A stretch of 64,000 nucleotides of DNA from Chloroflexota bacterium (lineage in GTDB: Bacteria; Chloroflexota; Anaerolineae; Anaerolineales; Villigracilaceae), in contig JACRLB010000015.1 of NCBI GenBank assembly GCA_016235445.1, positions 248,001-312,000 of the forward strand, written 5' to 3'. Shown one piece after another: positions 15,175 to 23,554 of the stretch. A program made the position numbers and the translations under genes. Below the pieces are notes generated by a model, which saw nothing but the letters and a program-made list of their open reading frames with translations, was not told the DNA's origin and searched no databases. Position 1 is the stretch's first letter. The number at the start of each line of letters is the position of its first letter.

Positions 15175-16623
15175 CTATTGCTGGTCTGCCTGCACTTTCA
15201 AACCGTCCACGCCGTAGTAGCGGGCGGCGCAGTTGAGGGAGAATTGAGTCCAGCCTTTGCCGCGGGAGCCGAACATGTCGCGGGTGTCGATGTCTGCCGT
15301 GTCAATCACAGGGACTTCGACCAGCAGAATGCCCTGCTCTTTTGCGGATTCGATGATTGCATCCCTCTCATCCCAAATTTCGGCGCGGTGGATGAAGCCT
15401 GGCAATTCGGCATAAATGATCGTGAAACTGCGGGCGGTGTATGCCAGCCCCAAAAGCAGGATGGTTGCGGAAGCAAAGGTGAGCCAGTTTTTATCGAGCT
15501 TTTGCGCAGTCCATGTGCCGCCGAGCCAGGATATAAATCCCAGCCCTGCGAGAAGCGTGAACCTTGCGAGGGATTTTCCACGCGGGTCTGGGGTGGCGCT
15601 GTAGAAATACGCGCTCGGCGCTTGAATGGACACGACCAGCAGGAAGGTGATCAGCGTGGCGAATGCCAATAGAATCAGAACCCGCTTGAAGGTTAAGGGC
15701 GGGGCGGATGTGTTTTTTGTCGCGATGATGGAGAAGCTGAATAACGTCCCGATGAAGATGGCGTGCGGGATGGGCAATGTCCGTAATGAGATGAAGATGA
15801 AGTCAATTGCGTGGCGAATGGACAGGGCGGGGATGGCGAGCAGGCTGTTGCGCCGTACGCCCATGTTTTCGATGCGCGCGTTGGATGGAGAGACGATGAG
15901 CGCGATCATTCCAAAGAGAAGAAAAAGCCATGCAGTGAAAATGGTCTGGAAGGATTTTTTTGCCCAATCCTGTTTTCTTGCAAGCCACGCCGCGAGGAGC
16001 AAAAGGCTTGCGCCGCTGAACAGAAACACGCAACTGATTTCGCCCAACCCTGCCGCAAGGAAGGCGAGCGGCGCGATGCCGTAGGGAATCCATTTTGCGG
16101 GTGTGGCGCGAATCATTTGATGGGTGATGAAACCGAGGATGATAAGCCAGAACACGATGGCCGTGCTGTATGGCAGTACGCCAGAACGCCAGTATAAAAT
16201 TTGAAAACGCTGGGGCGAAATGTACAGGTTGTAAAAAAGCAAAAATGCGGATGCGAACAAAAGCGCGCCGAATGGAACGGAATGCGTGAGGCGTGAAATG
16301 TTGTAAAGAGTCCATGCGATGCCGATGAGCCAGAAAACGATGGTGAGCGTGGCAAAGACCTGGTTGCCGAACATGCCGAGCGTGTTTTCGGTGAGGGCAG
16401 AGAAGAAGGTCAGCGAGTAGCGGTTGGATGAATAGCCCGTGCCTGCGGGGTTGAAATATTGCAGGGTGGCTTGCGTGGTTCCAAGCTGGCGCGCGTCTGC
16501 GCTGTAGCACCAGTCGTCGGCCCAGTAGCGGTTGTAAAAACCGAGGTAGGCCAGCAGGGCCAGCCCCGCAAACGCGGTGATGTTGCCAACTAGAATGGCG
16601 AAGGGTGGAAGGCGTTTTAGCAT
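15175..16623 (-). CDS. DUF6056-like polytopic membrane protein
   Basis: A 482-residue protein with about ten hydrophobic helices. The first periplasmic loop carries YNRYWADDWCYSADARQLG, the acidic DDW-type motif common in GT-C-like polytopic glycosyltransferases and in the DUF6056 family; YSSNRYSLTFFSALTE follows. A soluble C-terminal tail of about 70 residues ends the protein. The start codon follows directly after the stop codon of the upstream epimerase gene, so the two are translationally coupled. The function is unknown; surface glycan modification is a guess from family architecture. Confidence 0.75.
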   Translation of the reverse strand: MLKRLPPFAILVGNITAFAGLALLAYLGFYNRYWADDWCYSADARQLGTTQATLQYFNPAGTGYSSNRYSLTFFSALTENTLGMFGNQVFATLTIVFWLIGIAWTLYNISRLTHSVPFGALLFASAFLLFYNLYISPQRFQILYWRSGVLPYSTAIVFWLIILGFITHQMIRATPAKWIPYGIAPLAFLAAGLGEISCVFLFSGASLLLLAAWLARKQDWAKKSFQTIFTAWLFLLFGMIALIVSPSNARIENMGVRRNSLLAIPALSIRHAIDFIFISLRTLPIPHAIFIGTLFSFSIIATKNTSAPPLTFKRVLILLAFATLITFLLVVSIQAPSAYFYSATPDPRGKSLARFTLLAGLGFISWLGGTWTAQKLDKNWLTFASATILLLGLAYTARSFTIIYAELPGFIHRAEIWDERDAIIESAKEQGILLVEVPVIDTADIDTRDMFGSRGKGWTQFSLNCAARYYGVDGLKVQADQQ

Positions 16624-17655
16624 TTATACAAATCCCTGTTCGATCAAACTTTCAGCCATCGAAAGGATGGCTTCCTCTTTCGAGCGCGGAGTCCATTTGA
16701 GGATGCGTTTTGCTTTTTCATTGGAGAGTTCGTAATCCCAATCGAGGCTGTTGGCGACGAGGGCGATCTTTTTATCGAATAACGCCAGCGCGCGAACGAT
16801 GAAACTTGGAAATTGAATCGAGGGAATTTTTTTATATCCACGCGGCTCATACTCCCTGCGTAGAATATCTGCAATTTCATTTATCCAAAGCGTGGCGGCA
16901 GGGCAGGCGAAGCGATTCCCAGCCGCCTCAGGCGTGGCCATGCCCAGGATGATCGCAGATGCCACATCACGCACATCTACAAATCCCATTCTGATCCGCC
17001 CAACGCCAGGGACTTGCCCAAGCATGAACGTGCGAATCATCTCTGCGGAGGTGGGGAAATCTTTGTTGGGAATTGGCCCGAAGATCAAAGGCGGGTTGAT
17101 GGTGACGAGTTCCAGTTTATTCACATTCTCCGCGCCGTTGATAAAACTCCATGCGGCGCGTTCAGCCTGGGTCTTGCTCTTTGAATAAGCGCCGATATTA
17201 TTTTCCACAACCGACCAGTCTGCTTCGGTAAATGTTTTGTTCCTGCCATTGTGCCCCGCTGAAATGGCGGCATTGGATGAAACCTGCACCACGCGCTTCA
17301 CTTTTGCCTTGTGCGCCGCGCGCAGGACTCGCAGAGTCCCTTGCACGGCGGGGATGATTAACTCGTCTTCGTGTTTTGGTTCGAACAATGGAAATGGCGA
17401 CGCGATGTGCAAAACATATTCGACGCCGTTCATCGCTTCTTCCCACCCTGATTCCTGCTCCAAATTTGCAGACAGAATCTCCAACCGATCATTGATCTGG
17501 ACATGCTTCGAAATTGTCTCGCGGATTTCGGCTTCGCGTGAGAGAGTCCGCACCGTGCCGCGGACGTTGTATCCCTGCTCGAGCAGTTGGATGATGGTGT
17601 GAATGGCGACGAATCCGCTCGCGCCAGTGATGAGGATGGGGGAGGAGGTTGGCAT
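16624..17655 (-). CDS. NAD(P)-dependent epimerase/dihydroflavonol-reductase-like SDR
   Basis: A 343-residue extended short-chain dehydrogenase. It has ILITGASGFVAIHTIIQLLEQGY for cofactor binding, NGVEYVLHIASPF, VQVSSNAAI and the catalytic YSKSKTQAE. The overall pattern resembles the dihydroflavonol 4-reductase/aldehyde reductase branch. Substrate unknown. Its TAA stop is immediately followed by the ATG of the DUF6056 gene, which suggests joint expression. Confidence 0.85.
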   Translation of the reverse strand: MPTSSPILITGASGFVAIHTIIQLLEQGYNVRGTVRTLSREAEIRETISKHVQINDRLEILSANLEQESGWEEAMNGVEYVLHIASPFPLFEPKHEDELIIPAVQGTLRVLRAAHKAKVKRVVQVSSNAAISAGHNGRNKTFTEADWSVVENNIGAYSKSKTQAERAAWSFINGAENVNKLELVTINPPLIFGPIPNKDFPTSAEMIRTFMLGQVPGVGRIRMGFVDVRDVASAIILGMATPEAAGNRFACPAATLWINEIADILRREYEPRGYKKIPSIQFPSFIVRALALFDKKIALVANSLDWDYELSNEKAKRILKWTPRSKEEAILSMAESLIEQGFV

Positions 17656-17678
17656 GATGTTTTTCCTGGTATAGAGTT

Positions 17679-18035
17679 TTACTTTGATAATGGCAGATAC
17701 AGAATCTGCCCTTCCAATTCCCCGTGTTCGCAGGTTTCCGCAATGAATAAAATATTTTCTATCGCAATTCCGAGGGGAACTTTACGGCTGACTTCGATAA
17801 CCCCGGGCATATATTTCCCCACATTCACCCGTTCGTAGGCATATTTGGTAATGGTCGCTACGTCATGTGTTAACAGGATGCGATCTTCTTTCGCGGCCCA
17901 TTCCAATACAGTTGGATCGTCTGCTGAAAATAATCCAACATCCTGTACACGGACAATGTCAAGATCAGGTTCAATTCTCAACAAGCCGCGAACGATAGTG
18001 TTGTTGAAGTTTTCATCCGCAATGAGGAAGAGCAT
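17679..18035 (-). CDS. DUF5615 PIN-like toxin candidate
   Basis: A 118-residue protein starting LFLIADENFNNTIVRGLLR. It has the D-E near the N-terminus and DRILLTHDVATITKYAYER in the middle, the acidic pattern of DUF5615 (Mut7-C/PIN-like). Such genes are commonly partnered with DUF433 genes and are treated as predicted toxin-antitoxin pairs. Here the DUF433 gene ends 1 nt before this start. Confidence 0.8.
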   Translation of the reverse strand: MLFLIADENFNNTIVRGLLRIEPDLDIVRVQDVGLFSADDPTVLEWAAKEDRILLTHDVATITKYAYERVNVGKYMPGVIEVSRKVPLGIAIENILFIAETCEHGELEGQILYLPLSK

Positions 18036-18036
18036 C

Positions 18037-18372
18037 TTACTTTTTTCCGCTTTTACGGCGGGCTAGAAGTCTTTCTCGAATTCCAGAAGAACTAAATCTT
18101 TCTTCGTTGATTTTGCGAACTTCCTGGGCTTGTTTTTCGCGGCGTTTTAGATATGTGTCTACTTGTTTTTTTTGGCGCAGGTAGTAGCCAATAACAGAGT
18201 AAATATCAGCCAGTGGCACGGATGGATATTGATAGGAGATTTCTTCTGCGGTTGCGCCTTCGGTAAATGCGGCGATGAGCGTATCCAGCGTTACCCGTGT
18301 TTTGCTGACAAGGATGACGCCATCCTTGTTCATTTTTAGTGGGATGATTTCTGTGATTGTCGTAACTACCAT
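18037..18372 (-). CDS. DUF433 domain protein, candidate antitoxin
   Basis: A 111-residue protein with the DUF433 core: DGVILVSKTRVTLDTLIAAF, GATAEEISYQYPSVPLADIYSVIGYYL. This is a helix-turn-helix-like fold often found as the antitoxin partner of DUF5615. The C-terminal 40 residues are Arg/Lys-rich. It directly precedes the DUF5615 gene in the same operon. Confidence 0.82.
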   Translation of the reverse strand: MVVTTITEIIPLKMNKDGVILVSKTRVTLDTLIAAFTEGATAEEISYQYPSVPLADIYSVIGYYLRQKKQVDTYLKRREKQAQEVRKINEERFSSSGIRERLLARRKSGKK

Positions 18373-18391
18373 ATATACCTGTCTTTCCTGG

Positions 18392-19195
18392 TTACAAGTA
18401 TAGCATGACGATAAATGCCACTACAACCCCAAACGCGCCGCACGCAAAGTTGACCCAGTCGTTGTCCAGCCATTTCCAGCCGCGGATGTGGACGGTCTGT
18501 GTGCCGCAGGTGTGGAGGGGATGTTTCTCGGTTTCCTTTTTATCAACGGGGCAGTAGTACATGGCTTGGACGGTTCCGCCGAGGAGCGAGTCAAAAAGCG
18601 AACCAGCCAACCCTGAGAAAGTGACCAGCAGGAAGAGCGACCAGTTATCCGTTAAGAAAGAGGCGAGGAATGCGATTAAGGCGGAGCCTGTCAACGAGGC
18701 GAGGGTGCCCATTAATGAGATTCCGCCTGAGGTGCCTTTTTCCACAATTTTGTTTAGGTTGGTGATCATGCGCGGGGGATGGGGGTTTAGCACACCGAGT
18801 TCGGTGGCCCAGGTATCGGCGTTGACGGCGGCGAGGGCGGCGGCGAACCCAAGCCAGGGCCAGAGTTCATTTGGAAAGAAAAAATGCAGCGCGGCGAAGA
18901 GAGTTGCAATACCGCCATTGCCGAAGACCTGCCCCGCGTCGCGTTCGTGGCCTTTCGAGAATTTTTCGTCGAGACCTTGTTTTCGTTTTTTGAAGGCGCG
19001 GCTCAGCGCGGAAGAGGTGATAAAAAACGTGAGCAATAAAATTGCCCACTCCCAGCCGCCGATGCCGAAGATGATCGTGCCTGTGAAGGCCGCGGCCAGC
19101 GCGCCGCTTTTGTTTAAGCTGTGGGCTTTGCAGGCGAGGAATGCGATGAGAATTGCAAGGAGGAAACCGAGGAGAAGTTGGCAGGGGAGGGGCAT
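18392..19195 (-). CDS. DUF92 (TIGR00297) membrane protein
   Basis: A 267-residue integral membrane protein with about six helices. Family features are LNKSGALAAAFTGTIIFG, GHERDAGQVFGNGGIATLF, AAVNADTWATELGVL and GTSGGISLMGTLASLTGS. Plant relatives act as phytyl-phosphate kinases, so a polyprenyl phosphate kinase role is conceivable but not shown. It has a CPVDKKETEKHPLHTCG loop near the end. The start is near an AGGGG run. Confidence 0.85.
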   Translation of the reverse strand: MPLPCQLLLGFLLAILIAFLACKAHSLNKSGALAAAFTGTIIFGIGGWEWAILLLTFFITSSALSRAFKKRKQGLDEKFSKGHERDAGQVFGNGGIATLFAALHFFFPNELWPWLGFAAALAAVNADTWATELGVLNPHPPRMITNLNKIVEKGTSGGISLMGTLASLTGSALIAFLASFLTDNWSLFLLVTFSGLAGSLFDSLLGGTVQAMYYCPVDKKETEKHPLHTCGTQTVHIRGWKWLDNDWVNFACGAFGVVVAFIVMLYL

Positions 19196-19255
19196 GAGGG
19201 GTGAAGGAGCGGTTCGTGTGGTGTGTTTACGTGTGCATCTGTCTACTTGTTTACA

Positions 19256-20164
19256 TCACACAGGAGTTGTGATGATGAAAAGTACGGCGAGCAGGAACAA
19301 TAAGCTTGTCAGTGTGCTGGAGCCCCACATGAGGAAGGCGAGCACGCGTTCGCGTTCCCAGCGATAGTAATATAGCCCCGCGATCCAGCCGATGACGGCG
19401 AGCAGAAGGCTTGCGACAGGGAAAATGAGAAGCTGGGAGGATGGCACAGTATCAAGCGTAGCGCCTGCAAATTGTTGGCCGATTGCCACAAGCGGCGTGG
19501 ATGGGATGATGAGGCTTGCCCAAATGAACAGGCCGATGTTCAGGAATAATGCGCTGAGCCAGAGATAACGCGCTGTGCCGTTTTCCCATGCCTGTGTGAC
19601 GACAAAGGATGGATAAATTGATTTTGCTTCGACGGGTTGCAAACTGCCCATCTCTGTTGCGCGGGCAAAGGTCTGTGAAAGGCCAGATGGATTTTCAGGC
19701 GAAATGACGAAGACGCGTTTGGCAGTGGCAATCAGCAGAAGTTTTTTTGCGTCTGAGGCGAGGAATTCGACGATGCCGAGTTCAGAGTGACGGCGAATGC
19801 CGAGCAATCCGCCGGGGAATGGAAGCGCAGGCAAGGCAAGCGGGTCGATCAGGTCGTCGGCGGAGCGCATCCATTCGATGTCGGAGAGGGGGATGTCTTC
19901 GACGCGCAGTCCCCAACTGATGGCGAGGCTGTCGCGGTCGATGTGATAATCCGCGCGCCAGAGCGAGTAGGCGCGATACGCAAAGAAGGGAATCGGCGCA
20001 AAGGAAGCCAGCGCCACCAACAACCAGATCAAAAAGCTGGGGCCGACCTCTGCGCTGGAGAGATTGAAGAATCCAATGATTGCAATGAGCGCCAGCACAA
20101 GCAGGAGGATGCTGTGGACGATCAGGCCGCGTCTTTTGGGTGGGGGGTAATGTCCAACATTCAT
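19256..20164 (-). CDS. Membrane protein with PH-like domain
   Basis: A 302-residue protein with two N-terminal helices (about residues 13-34 and 43-65), a soluble central part that looks like a bacterial PH domain (DSLAISWGLRVEDIPLSDIEWMR to VFVISPENPSGLSQTFARA), then three C-terminal helices. The function is unknown. It begins 3 nt downstream of the stop codon of the ProRS-like gene, so it is probably cotranscribed with it. Confidence 0.65.
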   Translation of the reverse strand: MNVGHYPPPKRRGLIVHSILLLVLALIAIIGFFNLSSAEVGPSFLIWLLVALASFAPIPFFAYRAYSLWRADYHIDRDSLAISWGLRVEDIPLSDIEWMRSADDLIDPLALPALPFPGGLLGIRRHSELGIVEFLASDAKKLLLIATAKRVFVISPENPSGLSQTFARATEMGSLQPVEAKSIYPSFVVTQAWENGTARYLWLSALFLNIGLFIWASLIIPSTPLVAIGQQFAGATLDTVPSSQLLIFPVASLLLAVIGWIAGLYYYRWERERVLAFLMWGSSTLTSLLFLLAVLFIITTPV

Positions 20165-20167
20165 GGT

Positions 20168-21367
20168 TTATAAAATTTCAGAAATATCTTTTAGATTCAG
20201 GATTTTTTCCAAAGGCACAGTACTTGCACCTGAGGCTGTGCGGATTTTCAATTCCACCATTTCGTCTTTCAGCGCCTTTTCGCCTGCGGTAATTCGGATG
20301 GGACAGCCGATCAGATCCGCGTCGTTGAATTTGACTCCTGCGCGTTCATCGCGATGATCGAACAAAACGGAAATACCTGCGCGTTGCAATGCGTTGTAAA
20401 TTTCTTCGGCTTTCTCCAATGTGTCGATGGTCTTGCCGGGCACATGCATCAGGTACACATCGAACGGCGCGGCAGATTTTGGGAAAGCCAGTCCCTTTTC
20501 ATCATGGTGCGTTTCAGCGAGCGCAAGCAAAATATTTTCAAACTGGAACCCGGAGCCTGAAGCCAAACTAATGGTCACAAGCGTCGAAAGCGGATTTCCA
20601 CAATTCACACAAAGATCGCCCGCTTTGGCTTGCGTCACATCTGCAACAATTTCGGCGGAATAATCGCGCAGATAATTTGTGTTCTTGAGATGATAGCCCG
20701 CCTCATTTGCACCCGCCACAAGATTTTGCGAACGGGGGATCAATTCATCCATGACGATGAGCGCATTGCTCAGCCCAATGGGGGATGCAAACCCCGCCTC
20801 TGCTCCCGCCCTGCGAACTGATTCTGCATCTGCCAGTTTTATCTCCCCGACAATGTTCTTCAGTTTCGCTTCGCTCAACTGCATATCTCCGCGCACCACG
20901 ATGAAGATGAATTGCCCGTCTGAGACGCGGGTGTACATCAGCGCTTTTGCTGTTTTCTCTTTTGGCACACCGAGGAAATTTGCCAGCGACTCGATGGTGT
21001 TGCAATCAGGTGTGGACACTTTTTCGAGCGGAAGTTCTTCTTCACGCGGCAGGGCTTTCTTTTTGAATTGAGCAAACTCGATGCGCTCCGCATATTTGCA
21101 GGATTCGCAATGGGCGATTTCCACATCCCCAGTGGGGAGGGGGAAGAAGGTTTCGTGATCGTTTAGTAAAAGATGCAACGAGAGATGAAAGAGGAAAGAA
21201 GCATCTTCTGACAAATGTTGCAGGCGTAAAATGGCTTGCTGACCGAGCGGCAGTATTTCATTTTCGCGGGTCAAATATCCGGCGCGGACGAGGAAGGCGA
21301 ATCCCTCTGTCCGTGCATTGTTGGGGGCTTCACGCTGGGTTTGAATTTTGAGGTCTGTATATTTCAT
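20168..21367 (-). CDS. ProRS-like protein with INS editing and anticodon-binding domains but no visible catalytic core
   Basis: The ATG at 21367 gives 399 residues, against about 570 for INS-containing bacterial prolyl-tRNA synthetase. The N-terminus (FAFLVRAGYLTREN, LPLGQQAILRLQ) resembles the start of ProRS. The roughly 150-residue block that normally holds class II motifs 1 and 2 is missing, and the protein passes straight to EIAHCESCKYAERIEFA. The INS/YbaK editing domain is well kept (about 120-240, with GVPKEKTAKALMY and VVRGDMQLSEAKLKN). After CVNCGNPL the motif 3 region is replaced by unrelated sequence lacking the usual GIGxSR. APFDVYLMHV starts a full anticodon domain to residue 399. 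It could be a trans-editing factor or a degenerate paralogue. In-frame extension upstream of 21367 runs into repeat DNA and is rejected. Confidence 0.82.
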   Translation of the reverse strand: MKYTDLKIQTQREAPNNARTEGFAFLVRAGYLTRENEILPLGQQAILRLQHLSEDASFLFHLSLHLLLNDHETFFPLPTGDVEIAHCESCKYAERIEFAQFKKKALPREEELPLEKVSTPDCNTIESLANFLGVPKEKTAKALMYTRVSDGQFIFIVVRGDMQLSEAKLKNIVGEIKLADAESVRRAGAEAGFASPIGLSNALIVMDELIPRSQNLVAGANEAGYHLKNTNYLRDYSAEIVADVTQAKAGDLCVNCGNPLSTLVTISLASGSGFQFENILLALAETHHDEKGLAFPKSAAPFDVYLMHVPGKTIDTLEKAEEIYNALQRAGISVLFDHRDERAGVKFNDADLIGCPIRITAGEKALKDEMVELKIRTASGASTVPLEKILNLKDISEIL

Positions 21368-21376
21368 GGGATTTAA

Positions 21377-21458
21377 TATTGTAGGGATAGGGTTTGCCCC
21401 TATCCAATGGTCCAGTTTGTTTGCAAAAGGGCGACCGCAAGGGTCGCCCGTACAATTT
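21377..21458. repeat. Paired-hairpin intergenic repeat
   Basis: ATTGTAGGGATAGGG with its partner CCCCTATCC, then GGGCGACC / GGGTCGCCC and a closing GTACAAT. The outer ends TTGTAGGG and CCCGTACAA are inverted. No gene lies inside. It separates the ProRS-like gene from the bactofilin gene. Confidence 0.7.
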
Positions 21459-21459
21459 A

Positions 21460-21984
21460 TTAGGCTTCGCTTTTCTTTTTCCGCACTATTTTCTGTGTGG
21501 ACTCGATGGCAGGTTCTGTTGTGGGAATCTGGATCGGCGTCTGCGCGATGGACTCTGCCTGGGCGGCTTCCGAAGGCGTGGACTCGGGAGCAGGTTCCAG
21601 GTCCAGTTCGACCGTTTCTTCCATCCGAATTTGGCCGCGCAGGAAGGCGCCTTCTTCGGTCACGAACGCGGTGGTGATCACGTCTCCCCAAACGCGGCCC
21701 GAAGCGCGGATTTCCAATTTTTGAGTGGTGATGTTGCCGCGCACCGCGCCCGCCACAATGACGGTGTTGGCACGCACGTTTTGGCAGGTGACGCGCCCCG
21801 TCTCGCCGACGACGAGCATCCCGCGCAGGGCGATCTCGCCCTCGAATGCGCCCTCAATACGGACGCCGCCTGAGCCGTTGATACTTCCGTGCCAGATGAC
21901 GCCCGAACCAAGCACCGAAGTGATGCGTTCGACAGCTTGTACAGGTTGTGGAGATTCAGTGGGGGCTGTGTTGCGTTTGAACAT
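21460..21984 (-). CDS. Bactofilin (polymer-forming cytoskeletal protein)
   Basis: A 174-residue protein with the central bactofilin beta-helix: TSVLGSGVIWHGSINGSGGVRIEGAFEGEI, ANTVIVAGAVRGNITTQKLEIRASGRVWGDV. It is flanked by a short disordered N-terminus and an acidic/Pro-rich C-terminus ending in a basic KIVRKKKSEA. Bactofilins form membrane-associated filaments involved in cell shape and envelope patterning. Confidence 0.92.
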   Translation of the reverse strand: MFKRNTAPTESPQPVQAVERITSVLGSGVIWHGSINGSGGVRIEGAFEGEIALRGMLVVGETGRVTCQNVRANTVIVAGAVRGNITTQKLEIRASGRVWGDVITTAFVTEEGAFLRGQIRMEETVELDLEPAPESTPSEAAQAESIAQTPIQIPTTEPAIESTQKIVRKKKSEA

Positions 21985-22011
21985 GTTGAGATTATTTTAC
22001 CCTAAAAGAAA

Positions 22012-22038
22012 AAGGACGTTGATTTTGCCAATCAACGT
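22012..22038 (-). terminator. Terminator downstream of fabI
   Basis: GGACGTTGATT and AATCAACGTCC form an 11-bp stem. On the minus strand it is followed by T5CT4, so it fits the end of the fabI transcript, separated from it by a minisatellite. Confidence 0.8.
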
Positions 22039-22046
22039 CCATATCT

Positions 22047-22104
22047 GCTAACTTGTAACTTGTAACTCGTAACCTGTAACTTGCAACTCCTAACTCGTAA
22101 CCTG
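22047..22104. repeat. Degenerate minisatellite of TAACTTG/TAACTCG units
   Basis: About seven units of 7-9 bp (TAACTTG, TAACTCG, TAACCTG, CAACTCC) lie directly after the fabI stop. The same unit type appears inside the DUF1786 gene at about 44100-44128. Confidence 0.85.
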
Positions 22105-22108
22105 CTTC

Positions 22109-22906
22109 CTACTCGCCCTTCTCTTCCTGTTCCGAAATCTGCACGCCAATGGTATTGAAGCCAGAGTCTACATAAAGTACTTCACCTGTGATACGCCGTG
22201 AAAGATCGGATGCCAGGAACACAGCCGAGTTGCCCACATCTTCGATGGTCACATTTTCGCGCATGGGGGCCATGTCTGCGAAATGCTTGTACATGTCGCG
22301 GAAGCCGCCCACGCCAGCCGCCGCCAGCGTGCGGATGGGTCCCGCCGAAATTGCATTCACGCGAATATTTTGCGGGCCGAGATCATACGCCAGATAACGG
22401 GTCGATGATTCCAGCGCGGCCTTGGCAACGCCCATCACGTTGTAGCGCGGCGCAACCTTTACCGAACCGTAATACGTCATACACATGACCGAGGCGCCAG
22501 GGTTGAAGATTGGCAGGAAGGCATGGGTCAACGCCACGAGCGAAAAAACACTGATCTCCAGCGCGGTTTTGAATCCCTCGCGGCTGGTTTCATGATACGG
22601 TTTGCTCAACTCATCGCGGCCCGCATACGCAATCGAATGAACAAGCACATCGATCTTTCCAAAATGTTTCGCGGCCTTCTCGACCGTCAATGCGATCTGG
22701 TCATCTCTGGTCACATCACATTCTTCGACCCATTTGCAATCCACCTTTTCAGCAAGCGGCTTCACGCGGCGTTCGAGCATCTCCCCCGCATAACTGATCC
22801 CGATGTTCGCACCCTCGCGTTTGAACGCCTGCGTGATTCCCCACGCAATGGATTTGTCATTTGCAAGACCAAAAATAAGTGCATTCTTTCCTTCAAGTAA
22901 ACCCAT
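22109..22906 (-). CDS. fabI: Enoyl-[acyl-carrier-protein] reductase (NADH)
   Basis: Carries out the last reduction in each cycle of type II fatty acid synthesis. The 265-residue protein has the modified FabI cofactor segment ALIFGLANDKSIAWGI, VLVHSIAYAGRDEL, TYYGSVKVAPRYNVMGVAKAAL with catalytic Tyr and Lys spaced YxxxxxxK, and the SAGPIRTLAAAGVGGF substrate loop. GGAGG lies 5 nt before the ATG. Confidence 0.96.
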   Translation of the reverse strand: MGLLEGKNALIFGLANDKSIAWGITQAFKREGANIGISYAGEMLERRVKPLAEKVDCKWVEECDVTRDDQIALTVEKAAKHFGKIDVLVHSIAYAGRDELSKPYHETSREGFKTALEISVFSLVALTHAFLPIFNPGASVMCMTYYGSVKVAPRYNVMGVAKAALESSTRYLAYDLGPQNIRVNAISAGPIRTLAAAGVGGFRDMYKHFADMAPMRENVTIEDVGNSAVFLASDLSRRITGEVLYVDSGFNTIGVQISEQEEKGE

Positions 22907-22925
22907 CGTTCCTCCGAAAATTTTA

Positions 22926-23537
22926 TTAGAGACTAGTGACTAATCTCCAGTTGTTTACCAAAAACCGCCACGGCATGGACAGCCACGGCTCTGGTGTTTT
23001 GTTTAAACCCACACGAGGGCCAATCGTCACGCTTTTATCTGGGACGACTTGCCCCGCCTCGATTCTTAAACTGGAAGCTGGTTCCGTCAAATCGGCATAG
23101 TTCTCGCTTTTGGTGATCCCCAGCGCCTGAGTCAGTTTCCCCGGCCCGAACGTATCCCGCCCCTGACGGCGCTCCATCATCACCTCGATCCCTTCAATTG
23201 GCTGAATCGCGCGGATCAACACCGCCGCAGGGAAACCTTCTACCTCGGTGACCGCGTTCAGCATCCAATGATTCCCGTAGGTGAAATAGATATACGCCAG
23301 CCCGGGCGGGCCATACATCGGCTCGGTGCGAATCGTCCGCCCTGCTTTGGCATGGCAGGCCAGGTCTTCCCCGCCAATGTACGCCTCGGTTTCGGTGATG
23401 AGTCCCACCAGCTTGACTCCACTTGAAATATGTACCAGCCGCGCACCAAGTAATTCACGCGCAACGGTCAATGTTGGGCGGTTGTAGAATTTACGAGGGA
23501 GAGGAAGAGATTTAACCACGGAGATCACAGAGGGCAC
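22926..23537 (-). CDS. 3-methyladenine DNA glycosylase (AAG/MPG type), ends remodelled by repeats
   Basis: Removes alkylated purines from DNA. The conserved core is present: FYNRPTLTVARELLGARLV, ITETEAYIGGEDLACHA with the catalytic Glu, GPPGLAYIYFTYGNHWMLNAV, and FGPGKLTQALGI. The usual N-terminus of this family begins just before FYNR. Here the only upstream starts are GTG codons at 23537, 23528 and 23519, and the first lies inside the CACAGAG-type inverted end of the neighbouring GxxExxY cassette. The last residues (NNWRLVTSL) are encoded by an ACTGGAGATTAGTCACTAGTCTC-type repeat. Whether the gene is still well translated is uncertain. Confidence 0.88.
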   Translation of the reverse strand: MPSVISVVKSLPLPRKFYNRPTLTVARELLGARLVHISSGVKLVGLITETEAYIGGEDLACHAKAGRTIRTEPMYGPPGLAYIYFTYGNHWMLNAVTEVEGFPAAVLIRAIQPIEGIEVMMERRQGRDTFGPGKLTQALGITKSENYADLTEPASSLRIEAGQVVPDKSVTIGPRVGLNKTPEPWLSMPWRFLVNNWRLVTSL

Positions 23538-23541
23538 AGAG
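23514..23541. repeat. Inverted end (left) of GxxExxY cassette 2
   Basis: The 28-bp arm starting AACCACGGAGATCACAGAG matches the complement of 24001-24028 at 23 of 28 positions. It overlaps the apparent start region of the DNA glycosylase gene. Confidence 0.75.
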
Positions 23542-23554
23542 ATTCTTTTGAGGT

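Noticed and set aside
21368-21691. N-terminal extension of the ProRS-like protein
   Set aside because: It passes through an intergenic paired-hairpin repeat and antisense of bactofilin; codons do not match ProRS.
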